Below, piece after piece: positions 41,859 through 50,594 of a stretch of DNA of 64,000 bases. The stretch is taken from assembly GCF_035961655.1 (NCBI RefSeq), contig NZ_CP108393.1, positions 5,813,001-5,877,000 of the forward strand. The letters run 5' to 3'. The notes under the pieces are model-generated. The model had not been told where the DNA came from. It saw only the letters and a program-made list of their open reading frames with translations, and made no database searches. A program made the translations under genes and the position numbers. Each line of letters begins with the position of its first letter. The first letter of the stretch is position 1. This stretch comes from Streptomyces sp. NBC_01317. GTDB lineage: Bacteria; Actinomycetota; Actinomycetes; Streptomycetales; Streptomycetaceae.

Positions 41859-42806
41859 TTAGTCAGCCGTGGAGGAGTGCTCGGCGATCAGGGTGCGGGC
41901 CGCGTCGAGATCGTCGGGGGTCTTCAGGGCCAAGGTCTTCACGCCGGGCAGGGCGCGCTTGGCGAGACCGGTCAGGGTACCCCCGGGGCAGAGCTCGATC
42001 AGCGCGGTGACGCCCCGCTCCTGGAAGGTCTCCATGCACCGGTCCCAGCGGACCGGGCTGGCCACCTGGCCGATCAGACGGGTCAGTACGTCGGCGCCGG
42101 TGGCGACGGCCCGACCGTCCTTGTTCGAGACGTACGGTACGGCCGGGTCCGCCGGGTCGAGCGCGCGGGCGGCCTCTTCGAGCGCCGAGGACGCCGGGGC
42201 CATGTGGTGCGTGTGGAACGCCCCGGCCACCTTGAGCGCCACGACACGCCGTACACCCTCCGGAGGGTTCGCCTCCAGCGCCGCGAGCTGTTCCAGCGTG
42301 CCCGCGGCCACGATCTGGCCGGACCCGTTCACGTTCGCGGGCGTCAGCCCGAGTGTCTCCAGGTGCGCCACGGTGGTGTCGGGGTCCCCGCCGAGCAGGG
42401 CGGACATCCCCGTCCTGGTGACGGCCGCGGCGTCGGCCATGGCCAGGCCGCGGGTGCGCACGAGCCTGATGGCCGCCTCGTCGGTGAGGACACCGGCGAG
42501 CGCGGTGGCCGCCAGCTCGCCGACGCTGTGACCGGCCACCGCGCCGACGTCACGCGCCAGGTCGCCGGTGACGGGGAAGAGTTGACGGGCCGACAGCAGC
42601 GCGGAGGCCACCAGCAGCGGCTGGGCGACGGCCGTGTCGCGGATCTCGTCCGCGTCGGCCTTCGTGCCGTAGTGGACGAGGTCCAGGTCGATGGCGGCCG
42701 ACCAGGCCCGCAGCCGGTCTTCGGCGCCGGGCAGATCGAGCCAGGGAGACAGGAAGCCGGGCGTCTGAGCGCCTTGGCCGGGAGCGACGAGTACGAGCAC
42801 CCTCAC
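41859..42806 (-). CDS. fabD: Malonyl-CoA:ACP transacylase
   Basis: 315 residues. It moves malonate from CoA to ACP and in Streptomyces can also supply polyketide synthases. Visible: LVAPGQGAQTPGFL, active-site serine in VAGHSVGELAA, and His in AGAFHTHHM. The start is uncertain between GTG at 42806 (VRVLVLVAPGQ) and GTG at 42800 (VLVLVAPGQ); the second matches the family N-terminus better but AGG directly abuts it. It is the first gene of the fab operon, 83 bp after fasR. Confidence 0.95.
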   Translation of the reverse strand: MRVLVLVAPGQGAQTPGFLSPWLDLPGAEDRLRAWSAAIDLDLVHYGTKADADEIRDTAVAQPLLVASALLSARQLFPVTGDLARDVGAVAGHSVGELAATALAGVLTDEAAIRLVRTRGLAMADAAAVTRTGMSALLGGDPDTTVAHLETLGLTPANVNGSGQIVAAGTLEQLAALEANPPEGVRRVVALKVAGAFHTHHMAPASSALEEAARALDPADPAVPYVSNKDGRAVATGADVLTRLIGQVASPVRWDRCMETFQERGVTALIELCPGGTLTGLAKRALPGVKTLALKTPDDLDAARTLIAEHSSTAD

Positions 42807-42868
42807 ACTCTCTCTTGTGGATGGCCTTCACCGCCCGTGACGACAGGGACGAAGAACCGTCGGGGGAA

Positions 42869-42885
42869 TTGTTGGAGTACGACAA
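42869..42885. promoter_or_regulatory. Candidate FasR operator/promoter region of the fab operon
   Basis: TTGT-N9-ACAA in the AT-rich part of the fasR-fabD gap, about 65 bp before fabD. FasR is known to activate this operon by binding upstream of fabD. That this repeat is the binding site is inference. Confidence 0.4.
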
Positions 42886-42889
42886 AAGT

Positions 42890-44071
42890 CTAGGACTGGG
42901 CGTCCCGCTCGGCCAAGCGCCCGAGGATGAGGGCGATCCGGAGCGTGAACGCGGACCGTACATCGGAGGGTGACCATCCGGTGACGTCAGTCACTCGTCG
43001 AAGCCGGTAGCGCACGGTGTTGGGGTGGACGAAGAGCATCCTGGCGGCGCCCTCCAGGCTACTCGCCTGTTCCAGATAGACACTCAGAGTCTCCAGCAGC
43101 GCGGAGCCCGCCTCCTCCAGCGGTCTGTAGATCTCCTCCACCAGCTGGTCCCGCGCGGCCGGGTCGGAGGCGATCGCGCGCTCCGGCAGCAGATCGTCGG
43201 CGAGGACCGGGCGGGGGGCGTCCTGCCAGGCGAAACAGGCCTTGAGCCCGGCGGCGGCGGCCTGCGCGGACTTCGTCGCGGCCAGCAGATCGGGCGCCAC
43301 CGGGCCCGCCACGACGGGTCCCGCCGCGTACGGCCCGATCAGGGCCTTGGCGACCTGGAGCGGGTTGTCGCTGCCGCCGGCGATCACCACGAGCCGGTCG
43401 CCGAGCACCCCGGTGAGGACCTGGAGCTTGGCGTGCCGGGCGGCCCGGCGGATCGCCTCGACGGTCAGCTCGCTGTCCCCGTCCGGGGCCGTGCCGAGCA
43501 GGACGCAGACGTGTTCGGGGGAGTTCCAGCCGAGCGCCGCCGCCCGGGAGACCGCGCCCTCGTCGGCCTCCCCGGAGAGGACCGCGTTGACGACGAGGGA
43601 TTCGAGCCGCGCGTCCCAGGCCCCCCGGGCCTCGGCGGCCTGCGCGTACACCTGTGCGGTGGCGAAGGCGATCTCGCGCGCGTAGACGAGCAGGGCCTCC
43701 CGCAGCACCGACTCGTCGCCGGGGGCGGCGACCTCCTCGATCGCCGTCTCCATGACCTCGATGGTCGTCCGTACCATCTCGACGGTCTGGCGCAGGGTGA
43801 TCGCCCGGGTCAGCTCCCTCGGAGCCGTACCGAAGACGTCCGTGGAGATGGCCTGCGGGGTCTCCGGGTGGCGGAACCACTCGGTGAAGGCGGCGATGCC
43901 CGCCTGCGCGACCAGCCCGATCCACGAACGGTTCTCCGGCGGCATCGCGCGGTACCACGGCAGCGTCGCGTCCATGCGCGCGATGGCGTTCGCGGCGAGC
44001 CGCCCGGCAGACTGCTCCAGGCGGCGCAGTGTCGCGGGGTGGGAGTGGGCTACGTTCGCTGGTTCAGGCAC
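42890..44071 (-). CDS. fasR: FasR, PucR-type activator of the fatty acid synthesis operon
   Basis: 393 residues. The C-terminal PucR-type helix-turn-helix is clear: LSVYLEQASSLEGAARMLFV then HPNTVRYRLRRVTDVTGW. The central region (about 160-270) includes GWNSPEHVCVLLGTAPDG, a GGDEF-like/PucR linker. It is encoded directly upstream of fabD on the same strand, where S. coelicolor FasR (SCO2386) activates fabDHPF. Start is GTG at 44071 (VPEPANVAHSH). Confidence 0.9.
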   Translation of the reverse strand: MPEPANVAHSHPATLRRLEQSAGRLAANAIARMDATLPWYRAMPPENRSWIGLVAQAGIAAFTEWFRHPETPQAISTDVFGTAPRELTRAITLRQTVEMVRTTIEVMETAIEEVAAPGDESVLREALLVYAREIAFATAQVYAQAAEARGAWDARLESLVVNAVLSGEADEGAVSRAAALGWNSPEHVCVLLGTAPDGDSELTVEAIRRAARHAKLQVLTGVLGDRLVVIAGGSDNPLQVAKALIGPYAAGPVVAGPVAPDLLAATKSAQAAAAGLKACFAWQDAPRPVLADDLLPERAIASDPAARDQLVEEIYRPLEEAGSALLETLSVYLEQASSLEGAARMLFVHPNTVRYRLRRVTDVTGWSPSDVRSAFTLRIALILGRLAERDAQS

Positions 44072-44146
44072 GGGGACAAGACTGCCTTATCGGTACGGGT
44101 GAGGGAGCCGCCGGGGCGCTCGGCATCCCCTACGGTGGGACCTGTG

Positions 44147-44803
44147 ATGCGAGTCGTGCGCGCAGAGGAGCGTTACCGGGGCGGCGATCCCTCCGCCGGT
44201 ATCGAATCCTGGCACGCCCTGTCCTTCGGACGGTTCTACGACCCGGACAATCTGCGCTTCGGCGCGGTGCTCGCCTGCAACGAGGAACGGCTCACGCCGG
44301 GCGCCGGTTTTGACGAACACCCGCACAGCCACACGGAGATCGTCACCTGGGTCGCGGAGGGCGAGCTGACCCATCGCGACTCGGCGGGTCACGCCACGGT
44401 GGTCAGGGCCGGGGACGTCCAGCGGCTCAGCGCGGCGGGCGGGGTACGCCACGTGGAGCGCAACGACGCTGAACTGCCCCTGGTGTTCGTGCAGATGTGG
44501 CTCGCGCCGCTGGAGCCGGGCGGGGAGCCCGGGTACGAGATCGTGCGCGGCATCGCCGACTCCACGCCGTACGCCCTGCCGCAGGCCGGGGCGATGCTGC
44601 ACGTGCGCCGGCTGCGGGAGGACGAGCGCGCGGCCGTACCGGACGCGGCGTTCGTGTACGTCCATGTCGTACGCGGCCGGGTCCGGCTGGACGGCGAGGA
44701 GTTGGGACCGGGGGACTCGGCGCGGATCACGGACGCGGAGGGCCTGGACGTGACGGGCGGACCGGCGGAGGTCCTGTTGTGGGAGATGTCGGGCCGGTTC
44801 TAG
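44147..44803 (+). CDS. Pirin-like cupin protein
   Basis: 218 residues of bicupin pirin type: SFGRFYDPDNLRFGAV, then FDEHPHSHTEIVTWV with metal-binding His/Glu (HPHSH...E), and AAGGVRHVERND. The second half is a poorer cupin (FVYVHVVRGRVRLDG) without metal ligands. Pirins bind iron or act as quercetinase-like oxygenases; shorter actinobacterial forms like this have no proven role. It is divergent from fasR (gap 75 bp). Confidence 0.85.
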   Translation: MRVVRAEERYRGGDPSAGIESWHALSFGRFYDPDNLRFGAVLACNEERLTPGAGFDEHPHSHTEIVTWVAEGELTHRDSAGHATVVRAGDVQRLSAAGGVRHVERNDAELPLVFVQMWLAPLEPGGEPGYEIVRGIADSTPYALPQAGAMLHVRRLREDERAAVPDAAFVYVHVVRGRVRLDGEELGPGDSARITDAEGLDVTGGPAEVLLWEMSGRF

Positions 44804-44831
44804 GCGCTTTCTTGTTGACCGGCCCCGTCGC

Positions 44832-45650
44832 TCAGCCCGCGCGCAGTTCCGCCAGCACCGCTTCCGTGAACGGGGGCCACGCCTCGATCGCCCAGGGGCC
44901 GAAGTCCCGGTCGGACAGGGCGACACAGGCCGCTCCCGCGTCCGGGTCGACCCACAGGAACGTACCGGACACCCCGAAGTGGCCGAACGTGCGCGGTGAG
45001 GACGAACCGCCCGTCCAGTGCGGGGACTTGGTGTCGCGGATCTCGAAGCCGAGGCCCCAGTCGTTGTTCTTCTGCCGCCCGTAGCCGGGCAGGATGCCGG
45101 ACAGCCCGGGGTGGACGACCGTCATGGCCTCCAGCACCGTGCGCGGGTCCAGCAGGCGGGGCGCCTGGAGTTCGGCGGCGAAGCGCGTCAGGTCGTCCAC
45201 CGTCGAGACGGCGGCCCTGGCCGGGGAGCCGTCCAGTGTGGTGGACGTCATACCGAGCGGTTCGAAGACCGCCTGGCGCACGTACTCCCCGAACGGGATC
45301 TCGGTCGCCTTGGCGACATGGTCGCCCAGCGCCTCGAAGCCCGCGTTCGAGTAGATCCGGCGGGTGCCGGGCGGGGCCGTCACGCGGTTCTCGTCGGCGG
45401 CCAGTCCGCTGGAGTGCGCGAGCAGATGCCGGACGGTGGAGCCCTCGGGACCGGCCGGCTCGTCCAGTTCGACCGCCCCTTCCTCGTACGCCACCAGTAC
45501 GGCGTACGCGGCCAGCGGCTTCGTCACGGAGGCCAGGGGGAAGCGGTGCGAGGTGGGACCGCGCGACCCCACGACGCTGCCGTCCGCCCGCACGACGGCG
45601 GCGGCCGCGGTCGGCACGGGCCAGTTGTCGATCAACGCCAGACTCTGCAT
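44832..45650 (-). CDS. Serine hydrolase of the beta-lactamase (class C/PBP-like) family
   Basis: 272 residues. FPLASVTKPLAAYA contains SxxK (nucleophile Ser and Lys), RIYSNAGFEALG contains YxN, and FGHFGVSGTFLWV supplies the third motif (HxG-like). No signal peptide is seen, so it is cytoplasmic or exported another way. At 272 residues it is shorter than AmpC or EstB (about 360-400), a compact esterase-like form. The substrate is unknown. It is 17 bp after the GNAT gene stop on the same strand, so probably co-transcribed. Confidence 0.82.
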   Translation of the reverse strand: MQSLALIDNWPVPTAAAAVVRADGSVVGSRGPTSHRFPLASVTKPLAAYAVLVAYEEGAVELDEPAGPEGSTVRHLLAHSSGLAADENRVTAPPGTRRIYSNAGFEALGDHVAKATEIPFGEYVRQAVFEPLGMTSTTLDGSPARAAVSTVDDLTRFAAELQAPRLLDPRTVLEAMTVVHPGLSGILPGYGRQKNNDWGLGFEIRDTKSPHWTGGSSSPRTFGHFGVSGTFLWVDPDAGAACVALSDRDFGPWAIEAWPPFTEAVLAELRAG

Positions 45651-45667
45651 ACAACGAGCGTAGAGGT

Positions 45668-46138
45668 CTAGAGAGTCAGCCTCATGGCGGGGTCGGGGGT
45701 ACGGACGAACCCCAGCGAGGCGTACAGCGGTTCGCCCTCGCGGGACGCGCGCAGGTCGATCTTCCGGACTTCGCGCGTACGGAACCAGTCGAGCAGCGCC
45801 TCCACGCAGGCCCGCGAGTGGCCGCGGCGGCGCAGGTCGGGGTCGGTGGCGACGCTGAACACATAGCCGCTGGTGCCCGTGGGGTTGGCGGGGCCGCCGA
45901 GGCGGTACTCGATGATGCCGACGGCCGTCGCCGCGAGTGCGCCGGGGGTGTCCGGCCGGTCCACGACAAAAGCGGCCAAATCGCCCGAAGGGTCGGCGAG
46001 TTTCCTCCGGAGGGTCTCCACCGCGGCGGGCTGCCAGCCGACATCCGTACTGGGCCCGAGGTGGGAGTCGAGCATCACCTTGCGGAGCCGGACGAGTTCC
46101 TCGGCGTCGGCGGGGGTGGCGGGTCGTGCGAGGGTCAT
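45668..46138 (-). CDS. GNAT-family N-acetyltransferase
   Basis: 156 residues from MTLARPATPADAEELVRL. A GNAT acetyl-CoA site is visible as VFSVATDPDLRRRGHSRACV, with R/QxxGxG/A as RRRGHS. The C-terminal LRASREGEPLYASLGFVR is the beta5-alpha4 region. The substrate is unknown. An upstream in-frame GTG (VVRMTLARP) is possible. It is divergent from the MerR gene across an 86-bp gap holding a perfect palindrome. Confidence 0.82.
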   Translation of the reverse strand: MTLARPATPADAEELVRLRKVMLDSHLGPSTDVGWQPAAVETLRRKLADPSGDLAAFVVDRPDTPGALAATAVGIIEYRLGGPANPTGTSGYVFSVATDPDLRRRGHSRACVEALLDWFRTREVRKIDLRASREGEPLYASLGFVRTPDPAMRLTL

Positions 46139-46186
46139 GCGGACGACGCTAGCGCCACCCGCCGCGAATCTCGTCGCATTATTCGC

Positions 46187-46217
46187 TTGCTTCGAGTGCA
46201 CTCGAAGGTTCTAGCGT
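46187..46217 (+). promoter_or_regulatory. MerR-type promoter with a 19-bp spacer and perfect operator
   Basis: TTGCTT (46187-46192), a 19-bp spacer, and TAGCGT (46212-46217). The 18-bp perfect palindrome CTTCGAGTGCACTCGAAG (46190-46207) fills the spacer. A long spacer with an internal palindrome is the hallmark of MerR-controlled promoters, where the activator twists DNA. The -10 ends 8 bp before the ATG, so the mRNA should be leaderless or nearly so. Confidence 0.75.
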
Positions 46218-46224
46218 GTGACGC

Positions 46225-46689
46225 ATGACGCTGATGGAGAGTAGCCCCGCCGTGACAGAACCTGTCGACGTCTGCGCCGCGCCTCCCCGCCCCCACCCGT
46301 GTCCCGACGGCAAGGACCGCTACACGATCAGCCAGGTCGCCGCCTTCACCGGACTGACCGCGCACACCCTGCGCTGGTACGAGCGGATCGGGCTGATGCC
46401 GCACGTCGACCGGTCGAACACCGGGCAGCGCCGGTTCTCCAACCAGGACCTCGACTGGCTGGAGTTCGTCACCAAGCTGCGGCTGACCGGCATGCCGGTC
46501 GCGGACATGGTGCGGTACGCGGAGCTGATCCGGGTAGGCGAGGAGACGTTCGAGGAACGGCAGGAACTGCTGGAGCGGACCCGGCGCGACGTGATCGACC
46601 GGATCAGCGAACTCCAGGACACCGTCGCCGTGCTCGACCACAAGATCAGCTTCTACGCGGGTGCCCGTCGGGCGCCGGAAAGGGTCTGA
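46225..46689 (+). CDS. MerR-family transcriptional regulator
   Basis: 154 residues. After a 30-residue polar N-terminal extension comes the MerR helix-turn-helix: YTISQVAAFTGLTAHTLRWY, ERIGLMPHVDRS and RRFSNQDLDWLEFV, then a coiled-coil helix ELLERTRRDVIDRISELQDT. No C-terminal metal-binding cysteines are present, so it is not a metal sensor of the classic type; the only cysteines are in the N-terminal extension (DVCAAPP, HPCPDG). It probably controls itself and the aldo/keto reductase that starts 6 bp later, perhaps sensing an aldehyde or quinone. It may also act on the divergent GNAT gene. Confidence 0.88.
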   Translation: MTLMESSPAVTEPVDVCAAPPRPHPCPDGKDRYTISQVAAFTGLTAHTLRWYERIGLMPHVDRSNTGQRRFSNQDLDWLEFVTKLRLTGMPVADMVRYAELIRVGEETFEERQELLERTRRDVIDRISELQDTVAVLDHKISFYAGARRAPERV

Positions 46690-46695
46690 AGACCC

Positions 46696-47724
46696 ATGAG
46701 CGACAGCACGATCACACCCCTGACCCAGGTACGACTCGGCACCACGGGCCCGGAGGTGGGCGCCCAGGGATTCGGCTGCATGGGCCTGAGCGACACCTAC
46801 GGGCCCACCACGGACGTGGTGGAGGCGCGGGCGACGCTGGAGCGCGCGCTGGAGCTCGGCGTGACGCTGTTCGACACGGCGGACGTCTACGGGCAGGGGG
46901 AGAACGAGAAGTTCATCGCCCCCTTCGTCCAGGCGCACCGCGACGAGATCGTGCTGGCCACCAAGTTCGGGATCGGCGTCTCCGCGACGGACCCGGCCCT
47001 GCGGACCATCCGCAACGACCGGGCGTACCTGCGCGCGTGTGTCGAGGGCAGTCTGACGCGGCTCGGCGTCGACGTGATCGACCTCTACTACATGCACCGC
47101 CGTGACGTGAGCGTCCCCGTCGAGGAGACCGTGGGGGCCATGGCCGAACTGGTCGCCGAGGGCAAGGTCAAACACCTCGGGCTGAGCGAGGTCACCGCCG
47201 GCGAGCTGCGCGCCGCGCAGGCCGTGCACCCGATCGCGGCGCTCCAGTCGGAGTGGTCGCTGTTCAGCCGCGACATCGAGGCGCGGATCGTGCCGGCCGC
47301 CGTCGAACTGGGCGTCGCGCTCGTGGCGTACTCCCCGCTCGGCCGCGGTTTCCTGACCGGCTCGTTCGTCAACGCCGAGCAGGAGTTGGGCGAGGACGAC
47401 TTCCGCCGCAGGCAGCCGCGCTTCAACGGCCCGAACGCCCGCGCGAACGCCGCGCTGCTGGAGCCCGTACGCAAGATCGCCGAGGGCCGCAACGCGACGC
47501 TCGGACAGGTCGCCCTGGCCTGGGCGCAGCAGCGCTCGGCGATCCACGGACTGACGGTCGTCCCGATACCGGGCACACGCAGCCGCGCCCGGGTGGAGGA
47601 GAACACCGCCGCCACCCGCCTGGTCCTGACGGACAGCGAACTGGACCTCCTGGAGCCGATCGCGTCGCGGGTGGCGGGCGGCAGGTCCGCGGACCTGACG
47701 TTCGTCTCGGAGGGCCGCGAGTAG
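46696..47724 (+). CDS. Aldo/keto reductase
   Basis: 342 residues, a full TIM-barrel AKR. VRLGTTGPEVGAQGFGCMGL is the N-terminal strand. Catalytic residues fit Asp and Tyr in LFDTADVYGQGENE, Lys in VLATKFGIG and His in DLYYMHRRD. VVPIPGTRSRARVEENTAA binds NADPH. It would reduce aldehydes, ketones or methylglyoxal-like compounds. It starts 6 bp after the MerR stop, so one operon. The pair resembles an inducible aldehyde detoxification unit. Confidence 0.9.
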   Translation: MSDSTITPLTQVRLGTTGPEVGAQGFGCMGLSDTYGPTTDVVEARATLERALELGVTLFDTADVYGQGENEKFIAPFVQAHRDEIVLATKFGIGVSATDPALRTIRNDRAYLRACVEGSLTRLGVDVIDLYYMHRRDVSVPVEETVGAMAELVAEGKVKHLGLSEVTAGELRAAQAVHPIAALQSEWSLFSRDIEARIVPAAVELGVALVAYSPLGRGFLTGSFVNAEQELGEDDFRRRQPRFNGPNARANAALLEPVRKIAEGRNATLGQVALAWAQQRSAIHGLTVVPIPGTRSRARVEENTAATRLVLTDSELDLLEPIASRVAGGRSADLTFVSEGRE

Positions 47725-47765
47725 CCGCGGGGCAGCGGGCGGGTTTACGTACTCCGGTACGCCCC

Positions 47766-48200
47766 GGCGCCGGTCGGCGGCCTCGCCCGCGCGGACCGGG
47801 CTGCGTACGCCGCTACGACCCGGCGCCGGTCGTCGGCCTCGGCCGTGTGGGTCGGGTGCGCAGGCCGGTGCGGCCGTGGCGCCGGCCGGCAGCCCAGGCT
47901 TGTACGCGTCCCGCGCGGGCCGGCGGTCTCGCCCGTACGGGGTCGGGGTCGTACGACCCTGCGATCTGGGCGTCGGCCCGCCGCTGCTTGGCGGGCGGCA
48001 CTGGCTCGTACGCGTCCTGCCCAGGTCGGTGGTCGCGCCTCGTACGGGGCCGGGGGCGTACGACCGTGCGGTCCTCGCGCCGGCCGCCCCTGCGGGCAGG
48101 CGGCGCGGGCTCGTGCCCGCCCCGGCCGACGGGCGCGCTCGGGGTCGGGATCGCACGCGCCCTCTGTCGGCCGGCGGTCGCGCCCGCGCGTGGGTACGCC
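47766..48200. repeat. GC-rich degenerate repeats in a 509-bp gap
   Basis: The gap 47725-48233 has no supportable gene but is built of related GC-rich units. Copies of a core like CCGGTCGGCGGCCTCGCCCG occur at about 47769, 47825, 47917, 48023 and 48168. Several are followed by TACGGGGTCGGGGTCGTACG-like stretches (for example near 47936 and 48043). Units are imperfect and irregularly spaced. Short open frames here are arginine/proline runs without codon bias. Confidence 0.6.
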
Positions 48201-48233
48201 CCCCGTGCCGGCCCCGGCCGCGAGGCCGGCCCG

Positions 48234-49142
48234 TCACAGCTCCGCCAGCAACTCCGCCTTCTTCGCGCTGAACTCGTCGTCCGTCACCAGGCCCGCCTGG
48301 TGCAGCTCCCCGAGGTGGCGGATTCGCTCCGCCACGTCCGCCGGGTCGCTGCGGGCCGCCGCCACCGCGTGGACCGGGACCCGCGGCGGGCCCGGGGCCG
48401 CCCCAGCGCCCCGTACCGCGTGGAGGACCGCCGCCGCGAACGGCAGTGACTCGTGCACCGGGCCGTAGCCGAGGCCGAAGACCACGGCCGCCGGGTCGTG
48501 GTCGGCCTGGGCCGGCTGCGGGGCCCGCGGCAGGTCCGCGCCCTGGCCGTCGCGCAGCAGCAGCCGCAGGTAGCCGTCGAAGACCTCGGGGGAGCGCCAC
48601 TCGACCCCGTGCAGGTCCCTGACCGCGAAACTCTGGTCGCCGGCCTTCCACTTGGCGGAGGACGCGCCCGTCCACGACCAGCGGAAGGACACCTGCTCCC
48701 CGTCGAAGACGGCCTTGCCGTCGAACGCCTTGAAGGTCCTGGGCCGTTCCGGCGGGTCCACCAGGAACCGCTCGGCGGGCTCCAGGCGCTCCCGCGCGCC
48801 CGGCCCGTCCGCGAGCGCCGCCCGCAGCTCGTCCGCGTAGTACTCCGCGAGCGTCTCGCGCTCGGCCGGCAGCACCAGCCGGTACGGATCGCTGCTCCCC
48901 CTGAGCTGGCCGGCCGCCGCCTCCATCAGGGGATCGGCGCCCGGCCTCGGGACCGCGTGCAGCACGACCGTCCCGCGCTTGCCGGGGGAGAGCGTCACCG
49001 ACGACAACGCCGCGTGCGGGACACGGCGTTCACCGAGGGCCTGGAAGAGCTTCGGCGCGCGTATCCCCCGTTCGAAGCGGACGAGCACGGAATCGCTCTC
49101 GAACTCCCAGGTGGCATGAATTCCGCCCAGCACATCACCCAT
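48234..49142 (-). CDS. DUF4429 protein with a C-terminal SHOCT domain
   Basis: 302 residues. MGDVLGGIHATWEFESDSVL opens two related DUF4429 halves (residues about 1-110 and 125-220); each has a PH-like beta pattern such as GKAVFDGEQVSFRW. The C-terminal SHOCT helix pair is IRHLGELHQAGLVTDDEFSA followed by KKAELLAEL. SHOCT tails usually mediate oligomerisation. No function is proven. The ATG at 49142 is chosen on conserved N-termini; an ATG at 49151 is also in frame. Confidence 0.82.
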   Translation of the reverse strand: MGDVLGGIHATWEFESDSVLVRFERGIRAPKLFQALGERRVPHAALSSVTLSPGKRGTVVLHAVPRPGADPLMEAAAGQLRGSSDPYRLVLPAERETLAEYYADELRAALADGPGARERLEPAERFLVDPPERPRTFKAFDGKAVFDGEQVSFRWSWTGASSAKWKAGDQSFAVRDLHGVEWRSPEVFDGYLRLLLRDGQGADLPRAPQPAQADHDPAAVVFGLGYGPVHESLPFAAAVLHAVRGAGAAPGPPRVPVHAVAAARSDPADVAERIRHLGELHQAGLVTDDEFSAKKAELLAEL

Positions 49143-49198
49143 ACGGCACATCGTAGGCGCCGCGCGCCGCCGCGTCGCCCGCACCGGCGGGGGGAGTT

Positions 49199-50419
49199 CT
49201 ACGCGCGTCCGATCGCGTCCGCCCGGAGGAGGTCGCTCCGGCAGTCGCTGTCCGTGTCGGCGCACCGCAGCGCGCGGTACGACCCGACCCCGATGTCGGC
49301 GAAGTTGTCGAGGCTGTCCGTGCCCGGCACGAAGTACCCGCTGTGCCCGACCGCGCCGTCCGCCGACAGGATCCGCGCCCCGAAGTGCCCGCTCACCGGG
49401 TCCGCGCCGTGCCCGAGTCCGCCGACCGCCAGGTACGGTACGTCCTGGATCCAGTCGTCGCGGTCGCGCATGGCCCACACCCGGGCGGTGGTGTGCAGTT
49501 GGGCGGCGTTGCCGACCCGCATCCCCGGGCTCCCGGCGACCGCCACGTCCGTCACCCGCGCCGGCAGCTCGTCTGCGGCGACCCCGCACACGACGGAGCC
49601 GTAACTGTGGCAGAAGAGGGAGACCCGCGACCGGCCGGGCAGCGCCCGGACGAGCGCGGTGAGCCGTACGCCGCCGGCCTCCGCGAGCTTCCCGATGGCC
49701 GCGTCCATGCCGAGACCGGCGGGCGAGGTGTAGTCGGCCCAGGCGATGACCGCGGTACGGGCGTCCGGATCCGCCTCCCGCTCGGCCGCGTACAGCGCCC
49801 CCGCCATCCCGGCGGGCGCCGAGTACTTGCGTTCGGTCCGTTCGAAGGTCAGTACGTTCGTGTCGACACCCGGCACCACGATCGAGACCCGCTCGGCGTG
49901 GTCCAGATCGCCGAACACCTCGGCGGCGCGGCCCTTCCCGGACGGGTCGAAGGCGAGCATCCGCCGGTCCGGGTGGAGCATCGAGGTGTAGCGGTTCATC
50001 GTGCGCCCCGCCTGCCTGCGCCCGTCGGGCGACAACCGGACGTCGTGCGTACGGCGCCGCTCGACCTCACGCGCCTGATGGAGCGCCAGCCGGTTGGCCC
50101 GGTAACGCAACGTCACCGGAGCGCCGTTGAGATTGCCCACGACGAGGGGGTATCTGCGCACCAGCGCGGTCTGCTGAGCGGCCGTCAGCGACGTGAAGAA
50201 GGCCGCGATCAGCTTCGGTGAGGTGTCCGTGTCGGGGAGGTCCCGTGCTCCTATACGGCCCCGCTCCCACGCGGAGACGGCGATCTCCAGGGGCTCGCTG
50301 GGGCCGCGGTGATGGCGTACCGCGGTCCACCCGGTGGTGGCCAGGAGGACGAAGACAACGGCGAGCGCGAGAAGCATGCGCCAGGCGCTCAACGGAGGAT
50401 CAGTTTCGAAGGAAGTCAC
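49199..50419 (-). CDS. Membrane-anchored alpha/beta hydrolase (DUF1023 type)
   Basis: 406 residues. An N-terminal signal or anchor (WRMLLALAVVFVLLATTGWT, about 13-33) precedes a helical linker and the hydrolase domain: RVSIVVPGVDTNVLTFER, then nucleophile elbow LFCHSYGSVVCG, VTDVAVAGSPGMRV and DWIQDVPYL. The C-terminal His is plausibly in AVGHSGYFVPG. It resembles secreted actinobacterial hydrolases with DUF1023, often cutinase or lipase-like. Start GTG at 50419. The gap of 175 bp upstream to the TetR gene shows no feature. Confidence 0.82.
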   Translation of the reverse strand: MTSFETDPPLSAWRMLLALAVVFVLLATTGWTAVRHHRGPSEPLEIAVSAWERGRIGARDLPDTDTSPKLIAAFFTSLTAAQQTALVRRYPLVVGNLNGAPVTLRYRANRLALHQAREVERRRTHDVRLSPDGRRQAGRTMNRYTSMLHPDRRMLAFDPSGKGRAAEVFGDLDHAERVSIVVPGVDTNVLTFERTERKYSAPAGMAGALYAAEREADPDARTAVIAWADYTSPAGLGMDAAIGKLAEAGGVRLTALVRALPGRSRVSLFCHSYGSVVCGVAADELPARVTDVAVAGSPGMRVGNAAQLHTTARVWAMRDRDDWIQDVPYLAVGGLGHGADPVSGHFGARILSADGAVGHSGYFVPGTDSLDNFADIGVGSYRALRCADTDSDCRSDLLRADAIGRA

Positions 50420-50594
50420 TAACTACCAGCCTAGGACGCGCGTAGGTGCCCTCGTGGCGAGGGTGAGGCACATCACGCGCAACGAAGGAATGAACCGACG
50501 GTAACGTCACCATGGGTACGCGCGGCGCGTACGCTCCGGCGCGCGACACGCGTGCAAGTCACCGAAGATGACGTCGCGTAAGGTCGAATCGGCC

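Noticed and set aside
47740..48470. Arginine-rich open frames in the repeat tract
   Set aside because: They follow the repeat composition and shift frame with each unit; no homology or ribosome site.
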